DNA of 64,000 bases from Changpingibacter yushuensis (GTDB lineage Bacteria > Actinomycetota > Actinomycetes > Actinomycetales > Actinomycetaceae), in NCBI RefSeq assembly GCF_014041995.1, contig NZ_CP059492.1, positions 1,860,001-1,924,000 on the forward strand, in the 5' to 3' direction. Positions within the stretch are counted from its first letter, which is position 1. The number at the start of each line of letters is the position of its first letter. Position numbers and translations under genes: made by a program. This document shows, piece by piece, positions 18,676 through 26,187 of this stretch. Under the pieces are notes generated by a model that had not been told where the DNA came from, did not search any database, and saw only the letters and a program-made list of their open reading frames with translations.

Positions 18676-19378
18676 GATCTGAGGCTCCTTTTGCTCCTGG
18701 AAGATTCCATGAGATGCGATGCAGCGGCGAGGGACCCAACAGCTTCAAACCCTCAATGTGCTTGGCTGAGGAGTATCCCTTGTTATGCGCCCAATCGTAT
18801 CCCGGATAAGTTGCGGCAAGTTCCACCATGAGGGCGTCGCGTTCCACCTTCGCCGCCACCGATGCCGCAGCAACAGCAGCGCATTGGGCATCACCCTTCA
18901 CCTGCATCCGTACAGGAAGATCGGGCAACACAGACTCGGCGTCAAAAAGAGTGGTTGAGCTCCACCAATTGTGCGATCCGTCCAACAACACACCATCAGG
19001 TACAAGCCCGGCAGCACTCAGTTGGACAAGCGCATTGGCGGCCGCCCTCCGTAACGCGCCAATAATGCCCTCAGAATCGACAACACTAGGTGGTGCATGA
19101 CCAACTGCGAGCGCCAGCGGCCACGCGCGGCACAACGGATCGAGGATCTCACGCTTATGCGGCGAAAGCTGCTTGGAATCACGCAAGCCATCTGGGAAAC
19201 GGTCTGACGTTCCCCTATCGATCAGCGCAACCCCCACACTGACTGGACCTGCCAAAGCTCCGCGCCCCACTTCGTCTACCGCAGCGAGGATCGCGCCCTC
19301 ACCGCAGGTTTGTGTGAGGTCACGTAGCAGCTCAAGCTCCACATCACGCGATGGCACCAACGAAATCTTCGTGGTCAT
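18668..19378 (-). CDS. rnhB: Ribonuclease HII
   Basis: RNase HII removes ribonucleotides and RNA from RNA-DNA hybrids. The catalytic acidic residues sit in AAVDEVGRGALAGPV (Asp-Glu), in VLLDGSHNWW (Asp) and in the KGDAQCAAVAAASVAAKVERD segment, and the family ending YDWAHNKGYSSAKH is present. The ATG at 19378 overlaps the lepB stop (ATGA), which supports this start and gives 236 residues. It lies between lepB and the DUF2469 gene. Confidence 0.94.
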   Translation of the reverse strand: MTTKISLVPSRDVELELLRDLTQTCGEGAILAAVDEVGRGALAGPVSVGVALIDRGTSDRFPDGLRDSKQLSPHKREILDPLCRAWPLALAVGHAPPSVVDSEGIIGALRRAAANALVQLSAAGLVPDGVLLDGSHNWWSSTTLFDAESVLPDLPVRMQVKGDAQCAAVAAASVAAKVERDALMVELAATYPGYDWAHNKGYSSAKHIEGLKLLGPSPLHRISWNLPGAKGASDHE

Positions 19379-20232
19379 TGCGCATTCGCGAATACGCTCG
19401 AAACATCTGGGAGTCGCTCCAGTCGCGAGAATGGATAGAAGATCGCCCAAGCGCGGCCCACCACATTCTCAACAGGAACGAATCCGTTTCCTTCGTACAG
19501 TTGGTGATATCGCGAGTCCTTTGAGTTTGAACGATTGTCACCCATAACCCACAGCTCACCCTCGGGTACGGTAACACTGAAAGTCTCCTCCGAAGGTGCC
19601 ATACCCTCATCGAGGTAGGACTCATCGAGCTCCGCGCCATTGACGGTCAAGTTGCCGTTCGTGGTGCAACACGCCACCGTGTCGCCACCTATGCCAATGA
19701 CTCTCTTGACAAGGTGATGCCCTGTGTTAGCTGGTAGGAGACCAACCGCCTGTAGGCCGTTCTCAACTGTGCGTTTGAAGGTCGAGCGCGTATCTTCCTG
19801 ATCATCGAGCCAGTTGCCCGGATCAACAAACACGATGATGTCCCCTCTGGCAATCTCATCTGCTGACGTCGCCATGCGGTTGACGGCGATCCGGTCCCCC
19901 GGAATTAGCGTCGACTCCATCGAACCTGACGGCACGAAGAATGCCTGCATGAAAAAGGTCTTGATGAGCACTGAGATTGCCAAGGCTGCAACCACAATGA
20001 CCGCGAACTCCAAAACGGACCTGAGCCAGGATGTGCGCACCTGAGCGGCTTCCTCAGCAGCATCGTCAGCTGCCGTTTCAGGATCGCTCACGAGGCCCTC
20101 CTGACCGGAAAGCTGTGCATCGTTTCGAATGCTATGGCGACCTAAGTTAGATTCCGCAGGGGGATACGAGGGTGGCATCGGCTCATCTGCGTCTTCTGCT
20201 TCTCCGAGTCCCGGCGAAGTCTCCTCTGCCAT
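19375..20232 (-). CDS. lepB: Signal peptidase I
   Basis: LepB removes signal peptides of exported proteins at the outer face of the membrane. The catalytic Ser is in FFVPSGSMESTL, the general-base Lys in HHLVKRVIGIGGD, and box E is VMGDNRSNSKDSRYH. A ~65-residue acidic cytoplasmic N-terminus precedes one transmembrane segment (VLEFAVIVVAALAISVLI). The ATG at 20232 follows GGAGGGG; the longer ORF to 20406 has no support. The protein is 285 residues. A 163-base gap and the rplS terminator separate it from rplS, so it likely has its own promoter. Confidence 0.95.
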   Translation of the reverse strand: MAEETSPGLGEAEDADEPMPPSYPPAESNLGRHSIRNDAQLSGQEGLVSDPETAADDAAEEAAQVRTSWLRSVLEFAVIVVAALAISVLIKTFFMQAFFVPSGSMESTLIPGDRIAVNRMATSADEIARGDIIVFVDPGNWLDDQEDTRSTFKRTVENGLQAVGLLPANTGHHLVKRVIGIGGDTVACCTTNGNLTVNGAELDESYLDEGMAPSEETFSVTVPEGELWVMGDNRSNSKDSRYHQLYEGNGFVPVENVVGRAWAIFYPFSRLERLPDVSSVFANAQ

Positions 20233-20391
20233 GTGTCCCCTCCGTTGATACCTACTGCTGAAATGGTACGCCATTGCATTAAGACCACCGCGGGAACCCA
20301 CAGAGATGTAATGATGCCACTGGCCACATGACGCACTCCACGGCACTGCGGTAGTCGCCCGCAACACCGCCACAACACACCAGTTCTTGAC

Positions 20392-20426
20392 AAAAAGGGA
20401 GCCCATTCCAGTGGAACGGGCTCCCT
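20392..20426 (-). terminator. Rho-independent terminator after rplS
   Basis: Read on the minus strand, AGGGAGCCCGTTCC pairs with GGAATGGGCTCCCT across a three-base loop (one G-U pair), and five T follow. It lies 24 bases beyond the rplS stop and separates rplS from lepB. Confidence 0.92.
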
Positions 20427-20449
20427 CTCAGCTGTTGGTTAAGGCTTTA

Positions 20450-20806
20450 TCAGGCCTTGGGCTCGTCGCGGCGCTCCTTGATCTTGGCGGCCTTGCCGCG
20501 CAGATCGCGCAGGTAGTAGAGCTTGGCGCGGCGCACAACGCCACGAGTGACAACCTCGATGGATTCAATCGCGGGAGAGTGCACCGGGAAGGTACGCTCC
20601 ACACCCACGCCGAACGAGATCTTACGAACAAGGAAGGTTTCGCGGATGCCAGAACCCGAGCGGGCCATAACCACGCCCTGGAAAGCCTGGGTACGAGTAC
20701 GGTTGCCTTCAACTACTCGCACGTTGACGCGAACGGTATCGCCAGGGCGGAATTCCGGGATATCGTCACGGAGCTGGGCTGCATCGACAAAGTCGAGAGT
20801 CTGCAT
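20450..20806 (-). CDS. rplS: 50S ribosomal protein L19
   Basis: L19 lies at the 30S-50S interface. The 118-residue product shows [33 protein letters not shown] and [20 protein letters not shown] and the ending [20 protein letters not shown]. The ATG at 20806 is preceded by a purine-rich AGAGAAGAAGAA; the ORF track's six extra residues come from this ribosome-binding region. It is transcribed from its own likely promoter (20847-20876) and ends at the hairpin at 20392-20426. Confidence 0.97.
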   Translation of the reverse strand: MQTLDFVDAAQLRDDIPEFRPGDTVRVNVRVVEGNRTRTQAFQGVVMARSGSGIRETFLVRKISFGVGVERTFPVHSPAIESIEVVTRGVVRRAKLYYLRDLRGKAAKIKERRDEPKA

Positions 20807-20846
20807 TTCTTCTTCTCTTTCCACTCGTGCGCGCAGGCCACAAGCG

Positions 20847-20876
20847 TTATCAGGGCGAATAATCGCCGTCAGTCAA
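20847..20876 (-). promoter_or_regulatory. Probable sigma-70-type promoter of rplS
   Basis: On the minus strand TTGACT (20876-20871) and TGATAA (20852-20847) are separated by 18 bases. This is close to the vegetative consensus and lies about 40 bases upstream of the rplS start codon. Confidence 0.6.
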
Positions 20877-20943
20877 GGAACTCGCCGATGCACGACCCCC
20901 TGCGGCAGGTCCTGCGCATTGTGATAGCGAGGAAGCTTAATAA

Positions 20944-22323
20944 TTATGCCATACGTAGCAGCCGCGCGAAAACAACGTCCGAGTTGTCCTGCTCACCAAC
21001 AGTGAATGTCCGCTTTCCCACACGCTCAAAACCAAGGCCCTTATATGCCTTCTGTGCGCGTTTGTTCCGGGCGTTGGTCCCCAACCAGAGGTAGGGTTCC
21101 TCCCATTCGCCAGTTCGTTCAAGAAGCGCTACACGTGTTGCGTTGAAGAGCATCGTTGAGGCACCGCTTCCTCGCCAAGCTTTGGCGATGTAGAACTTCG
21201 AAAGCTCCACTAGTGGCCCCTTGCGTGCCTTGTTTCCGACGACGGCGTCAACTGGCGCGCCTTCATCACGCCCTGCGACCCCATCGGATTCAGGAACGAG
21301 ACTCAACGTGTATCCCACTATCCGGCCACAAGAATCCACGAGGACCATAGTGAGCCAATCGGGGCTGTGAATGTAAGTTGTGAAGGTATCTGGCGTGAGG
21401 TTCTCAGCAATGAAAGCTTGGATGGAAACATCGCTAAGGTAATCCGGCGCGGCGTCAGGGAAGGTTGCGGCCGCCAGTTCAGCCACCGCAGCAATATCCT
21501 CAGCCCGCGCCACACGAGCATTCATGGGCACAGGATGATCGGCTTGCGCAGGCACGAGCCATCCCAGCGATGCCAACTTCCTCTTGTCTAGCTTGTCTAG
21601 GCTGGCAGAGTCCAACTGCCTCATCATGTCTGGTCTGCGGGCCGCAGTCTTTTCAATGGCCCGATCGCGCCGCCACCGTGCGGTAACGCCGTGATCTCCG
21701 GAAGTCAAGACCGGCGGAATTGCTTGTTCCCGCCACGTTTGGGGGCGCGTGTATACCGGGTACTCAAGCAATCCGGCAGCTCCGTGCGATTCTTCGACCA
21801 AAGACTCCGGGTTCCCCACCATCCCCGGCAGGAGCCTGCCTACGGCTTCAACCAGTGCGACCGCGGCCACCTCGCCGCCATTGAGCACGTAATCACCAAG
21901 GGAATATTCAAGAACTTCGATGCCCACACTGCTGTAGTGCTCTGAGACTCTCGCATCAATGCCTTCATACCTACCACATGCGATGATGATCTGGCTGGCC
22001 TCCTGAGCCAAGCGTTCACATGTGCGCTGCGTAAGCGGGACACCAGAAGGCGTGGGAATGGCAAGGATGGTTCGCGAACCACGTCTCCCCTGAGAGCTCT
22101 CCATGAGCGAATCGATTGCGGTGCCCCAGATATCCGGGCGCATCACCATTCCAGCGCCACCACCGGCAGGTGTGTCATCGACAGTTCGGTGCGGATCGTC
22201 TGTCCAGTCGCGTAGATCGTGAGACTGGACATCGAGTATTCCGCGCTCCTGTGCCTTGCCAACGAGGGATAGATCCAGCACCGAGAAGAACTCTGGGAAC
22301 ACAGAAACGATGTCAAAACGCAT
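20944..22323 (-). CDS. trmD: TrmD tRNA (guanine37-N1)-methyltransferase fused to a GNAT acetyltransferase
   Basis: TrmD methylates G37 of tRNAs with SAM, bound in a trefoil knot. Residues 1-257 are TrmD: RTVDDTPAGGGAGMVM, IIACGRYEGIDARV, YSLGDYVLNGGE (knot loop) and YTRPQTW. Residues ~268-459 are a GNAT domain: SKFYIAKAWRGSGASTML is the acetyl-CoA motif A (R-G-S-G-A), and NARNKRAQKAYKGLGFERVG is motif B. The ORF is continuous and 459 residues long, against ~230-250 for TrmD alone. By eye, the residue matching E. coli Asp169 is Glu178 (VEESHG), while Arg163 is kept. The start overlaps the rimM stop by one base (TGATG). The acetyl acceptor is unknown. Confidence 0.92.
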   Translation of the reverse strand: MRFDIVSVFPEFFSVLDLSLVGKAQERGILDVQSHDLRDWTDDPHRTVDDTPAGGGAGMVMRPDIWGTAIDSLMESSQGRRGSRTILAIPTPSGVPLTQRTCERLAQEASQIIIACGRYEGIDARVSEHYSSVGIEVLEYSLGDYVLNGGEVAAVALVEAVGRLLPGMVGNPESLVEESHGAAGLLEYPVYTRPQTWREQAIPPVLTSGDHGVTARWRRDRAIEKTAARRPDMMRQLDSASLDKLDKRKLASLGWLVPAQADHPVPMNARVARAEDIAAVAELAAATFPDAAPDYLSDVSIQAFIAENLTPDTFTTYIHSPDWLTMVLVDSCGRIVGYTLSLVPESDGVAGRDEGAPVDAVVGNKARKGPLVELSKFYIAKAWRGSGASTMLFNATRVALLERTGEWEEPYLWLGTNARNKRAQKAYKGLGFERVGKRTFTVGEQDNSDVVFARLLRMA

Positions 22324-22964
22324 CAGGAAAGATTCCCCTCCAACGAACGCTCTTCCGGAGCTACGTGACTTCCACCGCGCGCACCACGTTCCTCGCCCTG
22401 CGCACCACGTTCCTCACCCTGCACCGAGCTCTCTTGATCCTGAGAGACCACGATGTCTTCTTCTGAGAACAATCCGGCCGGAGCCTCGACCACCACACAG
22501 CCGTCTTCTAGGTCCACATCCGTCACGATCTCGTGTACGAAAGGCACGCGTGTGACGATGCCATCGGGTTCTCGCACCACAAGAATGTCCTGTGCTGGGA
22601 GGGTCTCAAGTGCGATGACCTCACCTAGTGTGTAGCCGTCGGGATCAAGCACTTCGAGGCCAACCAACTCGTGTTCGTACCACGCGTCTTCCTCGACTAC
22701 CTCATCTTCATCGGTCTCAACAGTAAGAAGCACGCCACGAAGTTGTTCGGCTGTGGTCCGATCATGGCACTCCTCGAAAACCACGTATGTTGCGCCTTTG
22801 TACTCCCGCGTTCGCTCTATCGTCAACGGGCCAGCTTCTGCAGGATCGGTCTCCAGCATTCCTCCCACTGCGAAGCGCCTTTCCGGATTGTCTGTGCGCA
22901 CATCAAGGCGCACCTCACCTTTGAGTCCGTGCGCTGCACCGATGACCGCAACTGTAAGCTGCAC
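22323..22964 (-). CDS. rimM: 16S rRNA processing protein RimM
   Basis: RimM assists 30S head maturation by binding S19. The N-terminal domain begins MQLTVAVIGAAHGLKGEVRL and includes VRTDNPERRF; the PRC-barrel C-terminal domain shows WYEHELVGLEVLDPDGYTLG and PAQDILVVREPDG, then the family ending VPFVHEIVTDVDLEDGCVVV. The last ~40 residues (213 in total) exceed the family and include two 7-residue repeats (QGEERGA). The stop forms a TGATG junction with trmD. It lies 104 bases downstream of khpA, with a hairpin in the gap. Confidence 0.94.
   Translation of the reverse strand: MQLTVAVIGAAHGLKGEVRLDVRTDNPERRFAVGGMLETDPAEAGPLTIERTREYKGATYVVFEECHDRTTAEQLRGVLLTVETDEDEVVEEDAWYEHELVGLEVLDPDGYTLGEVIALETLPAQDILVVREPDGIVTRVPFVHEIVTDVDLEDGCVVVEAPAGLFSEEDIVVSQDQESSVQGEERGAQGEERGARGGSHVAPEERSLEGNLS
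22380..22421. repeat. 21-base tandem duplication at the rimM 3' end
   Basis: Two units, 22380-22400 and 22401-22421, differ at one base (CCTCGCCCTG versus CCTCACCCTG). They keep frame and encode QGEERGA twice beyond the conserved RimM fold. Confidence 0.9.
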
Positions 22965-23021
22965 TGCTTCTCCATTCGTCGGGCGCGAAACGCTTGCGCC
23001 TCAAAACACTATGTATGCGAA

Positions 23022-23056
23022 GAACCGGCCCACAATCGACGGATTGGGGCCGGTTC
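23022..23056 (-). terminator. Intercistronic hairpin between khpA and rimM
   Basis: GAACCGGCCC (23022-23031) pairs with GGGCCGGTTC (23047-23056), and the inner CAATC/GATTG extends the stem around a GACG loop. No real T-run follows, so it may be a partial terminator or a message-stabilising hairpin within the rpsP-khpA-rimM-trmD series. Confidence 0.45.
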
Positions 23057-23068
23057 TCGAGTAAGACG

Positions 23069-23308
23069 TCAGCGCTGGTCTGTTTCGATGACATCCACGC
23101 GTACCGAGCCTTTGCCCGATAGAGCGGTGATCACCGATCGCAGCGCTTTGGCCGTGCGCCCATTGCGTCCAATGACGCGCCCGAGATCGTCAGGGTTGAC
23201 GCGGACCTCGAGGAGCTCACCACGGCGGGTATTGCGGGATTGAACCTCGACGTCGTCGGGCGAATCCACAATTCCACGAACGAGATGCTCCAGGGCTTCG
23301 GCAAGCAT
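23069..23308 (-). CDS. khpA: KH-domain RNA-binding protein KhpA
   Basis: A 79-residue single KH domain with the RNA-binding loop in DLGRVIGRNGRTAKALRSVI (GRNG). In other Gram-positives KhpA pairs with KhpB and affects cell elongation and small-RNA function. Its ATG overlaps the rpsP stop by one base (TGATG at 23306-23310), which fixes the start and implies coupled translation. The rpsP-khpA-rimM-trmD order is common in Actinobacteria. Confidence 0.93.
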   Translation of the reverse strand: MLAEALEHLVRGIVDSPDDVEVQSRNTRRGELLEVRVNPDDLGRVIGRNGRTAKALRSVITALSGKGSVRVDVIETDQR

Positions 23309-23745
23309 CAGGCGTCCTCTCCTGCTTCAGCCGGCGCTTCTGCGACAGCTGCAGCTGCAGCGGCCTTGGCTTCAGCAGCCGCGGCGCGGCGCTTCTCAGC
23401 ATCGTTCTGGACGGATTCAACCGCTGCCTTACGGCTAGCTTCGACATCCACTACGTCCTTGACCTTCAGGCGGCCTTCGGCGCCCGGGAGGCCCTTGAAC
23501 TTCTGCCAATCGCCAGTCACCTTGAGCTGTGCCTTGACGGAGTCAGACGGCTGTGCACCGACGGAGAGCCAGTACTGTGCGCGTTCGGAATCGATCTTGA
23601 TCACTGAAGGGTTTTCGGTCGGGTGATACTGACCGATTTCCTCGATGACGCGACCATCGCGACGCTTGCGCGAATCGACGACGACGACGCGGTAGAAAGG
23701 TGCACGGATCTTGCCCATGCGCTTGAGACGAATCTTGACTGCCAC
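23308..23745 (-). CDS. rpsP: 30S ribosomal protein S16
   Basis: S16 is an assembly protein of the 30S platform. The start [20 protein letters not shown] is the family N-terminus, initiated at GTG 23745 with AGGAG upstream. The core continues [20 protein letters not shown] and [15 protein letters not shown]. After residue ~95 there is a long Ala/Glu/Lys-rich tail ([20 protein letters not shown]), so the product has 145 residues rather than ~85-100. It is the first gene of the operon that continues into khpA, rimM and trmD. Confidence 0.95.
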   Translation of the reverse strand: MAVKIRLKRMGKIRAPFYRVVVVDSRKRRDGRVIEEIGQYHPTENPSVIKIDSERAQYWLSVGAQPSDSVKAQLKVTGDWQKFKGLPGAEGRLKVKDVVDVEASRKAAVESVQNDAEKRRAAAAEAKAAAAAAVAEAPAEAGEDA

Positions 23746-24095
23746 TTGTGCGGTCACTCCTGGTTCTGAATTGGTTGGAAGCACTCACGGCACGGGGGAC
23801 GTGGCGTGCGAGTTCCGAGACAAGGACTGGGGTGAGCGAAGAGAGGGAGCTCAGCCAGACCGAGTACAACGCTTCATTGTGCCAGAAGAGGAGGTAGCGC
23901 GGCAATCGCCTTCGGGAACGCGGCTCGTGGCTTCCGGCACATAACTGTAGGCCGCCCTTCCCCTTTTCGGCCGGCAAATCCCTGAGAATTGCAGGCTCCG
24001 GATGATCTTGCTTCGGTCCTCCGAACTGAGTGTACTTAGCCGCATTTGGGTTCGCCGCCTTGGGAAGGAGCGGACCTTTGGCCCAGAATCTTTAG
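23746..24095. other. Divergent intergenic region, rpsP / CDF transporter
   Basis: This 350-base region separates the divergent rpsP and CDF transporter genes. It should hold promoters for both. I found no convincing gene, riboswitch or long hairpin; short reading frames in it look random. Confidence 0.55.
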
Positions 24096-25100
24096 GTGAG
24101 CAATGTGAGCAACCACGAGTCCGATAGCCGGCAGATCGTCAATCTGACGAAGTTTGCCTGGCTCTCCGTAGCCGCGGCCGTTACAACCATTGTCCTGAAA
24201 ACCGGAGCGTTCCTCCTCACAGGATCGGTTGGGTTGCTTTCGGATGCCGCCGAATCGAGCGTGAACCTCATCGCCGCCGTCGTTGCGCTTTTCGCACTTG
24301 TACAAGCAGCGAAGCCAGCTGACTCGCGGTACACCTATGGCCGTTCCAAGGTGGAGTACTTCTCCGCCGCTGTGGAAGGCGCCATGATCTTCGCGGCCGC
24401 GGCCGTCATCATCTTCACTGCGATCGAGCGGATCCTCAACCCTGCTTCTCTCGAGAATCTCGGAATTGGTCTGGCTGTCTCCGTGTTTGCCTCCCTCATC
24501 AACGCAGCCGTGGGAACTGTGCTTCTCCGCGCGGGCAAGACGTATCGCTCCCCCACACTCAAAGCCGATGGCATGCACCTGCTCACGGATGTGGTCACCA
24601 GCGTGGGAGTGCTAGTGGGAGTGGGCCTCGTTGCGCTGACCGGTTGGAATCTCCTCGATCCAATCGTGGCCTTGCTGGTCGGTATCAATATCACTGTCAC
24701 TGGTGTGCGGCTGATCAGGTCTTCGCTCTCAGGCCTTATGGATGTGACTCTGCCGGAGGAACAGAACAACGCGATCGTGAGCGTTCTGGCGGCACAAGGT
24801 GATGGCATTTCCTTCCATGGCCTGCAGACGCGCAGCTCAGGCCGCGATTCTTTCGCAAATGTGGACATGTTGGTACCAGGATCGTGGAGCGTGAAAGAAG
24901 GTCACGAACGGGCAGAGGACGTGATCGATCAGCTGCGTGCCGCCGTTCCGGGCCTGCGGGTGCTCATTCACGTTGAGCCTATTGAGGATCCGCGTTCGTA
25001 TGACGACATCCCAGATGGCTTTGTACCACTGCCCGTTGACCACACTGAAGATCCCGAAGAAGCTAGTGGCGCTGGCCTCTCCGAACCTCCGACTTCCTGA
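24096..25100 (+). CDS. Cation diffusion facilitator (CDF) family transporter
   Basis: A 334-residue membrane protein of the CDF family, which exports divalent metals in exchange for protons. Six hydrophobic helices occupy about residues 20-215 and a soluble C-terminal domain follows. Helix 5 has the metal-site HxxxD (His161, Asp165 in GMHLLTDVVTS). Helix 2 reads SDAAESSVN, so the usual HxxxD is Glu53 ... Asn57. The loop TYGRSKVEYFSA replaces the common HPYGHGKAEYFSA. The start GTG at 24096 was chosen with low certainty; a second GTG is at 24105. It ends 3 bases before the convergent amidohydrolase. The metal is not predictable. Confidence 0.88.
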   Translation: MSNVSNHESDSRQIVNLTKFAWLSVAAAVTTIVLKTGAFLLTGSVGLLSDAAESSVNLIAAVVALFALVQAAKPADSRYTYGRSKVEYFSAAVEGAMIFAAAAVIIFTAIERILNPASLENLGIGLAVSVFASLINAAVGTVLLRAGKTYRSPTLKADGMHLLTDVVTSVGVLVGVGLVALTGWNLLDPIVALLVGINITVTGVRLIRSSLSGLMDVTLPEEQNNAIVSVLAAQGDGISFHGLQTRSSGRDSFANVDMLVPGSWSVKEGHERAEDVIDQLRAAVPGLRVLIHVEPIEDPRSYDDIPDGFVPLPVDHTEDPEEASGAGLSEPPTS

Positions 25101-25103
25101 AAC

Positions 25104-26177
25104 CTACTCGGCTGACTTTCCATCAATGAGTACGAGGTCCGGCTTCCACGTTACGTCGATGTTCAGTTCGGGATCCGTGTTGTAGACGACGACGTCGCCG
25201 GGTGCTCCGATCTGCCACGCCGGAAGGCCAAGCAGCCTGCGCCCTTCGTAGGAAGCGCTCGCCATCGCGGCTTGCGGGCTCATCCCCGCAGCCACACAGT
25301 GGTTGAGCTCGCTTGGCAGACCGCGCTCAGCAAGGTCCTCTGCGGTATCAGAGCCCATGATGATGTGGCTTCCCACCTCGATCATGAGACGAAGCTGTTC
25401 GGCACGGCGCGTATGCATCGCCATCATGTGTTCTTGGTAGACCGGATACCTAACAGCCTGAAGTGCGATCTTCTCAAAGGTTGAAATCTGGCGCATGGTC
25501 GGGTCAATGAGAATGCCTCGTTCGCGGGCCTCAATGAGATGGTCACGCGTCATGCCGGTGCCGTGTTCGATGGAATCGACTCCGGCCTCAAGCAGATGGT
25601 CAATAGCATCTGTAGCAAACGTGTGCACAGCAACCTTGCAGCCCAGCTCGTGAACAGCGGCAAAGGCGTCCACGAGGGCTTCGCGCGGCCACAGTGGCTG
25701 GAGATCAGACCCAGCGCCGTCGGAGCGATCAATCCAGTCGCCCACGATCTTGACCCAGCCATCGGACCGGGCCGCCTGCTCTGCAGCGGCAGCCGGAAGA
25801 TCCATTGGCTCCACGTCAATCGGCAGGTATCGCAGGTATCGCTTAGTTCGCGCAAGGTGCCTGCCTGACCTGATCACCTTGGTGCGGCCCAGAGCCGCAA
25901 GGTGGCCCACATCTCGCTGCGCGCCCATCTCACGGACCACGGTTACACCTTGGGCACGCAAGATCGCTAGGCGCCGCAACACCTCGGAATCGTCGACCAT
26001 TTCGGCAGTGTGCGATAGCCCTGGGTGGGTATGGGCGTCCACCAAGCCGGGATACACGAAGCCGGTGACTTCGGTGACGGGCCCTTCCGGGCGAGTTTCG
26101 CAGAACAATCCGTTCGTGATCCACAGCTCTGGCAGGTTCGTGCCACGAAGCGTACCGGCCAAGTGATAGTTGGTCAT
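25104..26177 (-). CDS. Amidohydrolase-superfamily protein (imidazolonepropionase-like)
   Basis: A 357-residue metal-dependent hydrolase. The metal-binding set is complete: DAHTHPG near residue 48, Lys in GWVKIVGDW, His in VAVHTFAT, EHGTG, and Asp in IMGSDTAED. A small beta-sandwich made from both ends frames the barrel, with the C-terminal segment GAPGDVVVYNTDPE. Related proteins hydrolyse cyclic amides or peptidyl substrates; the substrate here is unknown. It follows ffh by 10 bases on the same strand and converges on the CDF gene. Confidence 0.85.
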   Translation of the reverse strand: MTNYHLAGTLRGTNLPELWITNGLFCETRPEGPVTEVTGFVYPGLVDAHTHPGLSHTAEMVDDSEVLRRLAILRAQGVTVVREMGAQRDVGHLAALGRTKVIRSGRHLARTKRYLRYLPIDVEPMDLPAAAAEQAARSDGWVKIVGDWIDRSDGAGSDLQPLWPREALVDAFAAVHELGCKVAVHTFATDAIDHLLEAGVDSIEHGTGMTRDHLIEARERGILIDPTMRQISTFEKIALQAVRYPVYQEHMMAMHTRRAEQLRLMIEVGSHIIMGSDTAEDLAERGLPSELNHCVAAGMSPQAAMASASYEGRRLLGLPAWQIGAPGDVVVYNTDPELNIDVTWKPDLVLIDGKSAE

Positions 26178-26187
26178 GATGTGCGCG

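Noticed and set aside
23851-24045. Possible small minus-strand gene in the rpsP / CDF intergenic region
   Set aside because: No ribosome-binding site, Ser/Arg-rich random composition and no family resemblance.
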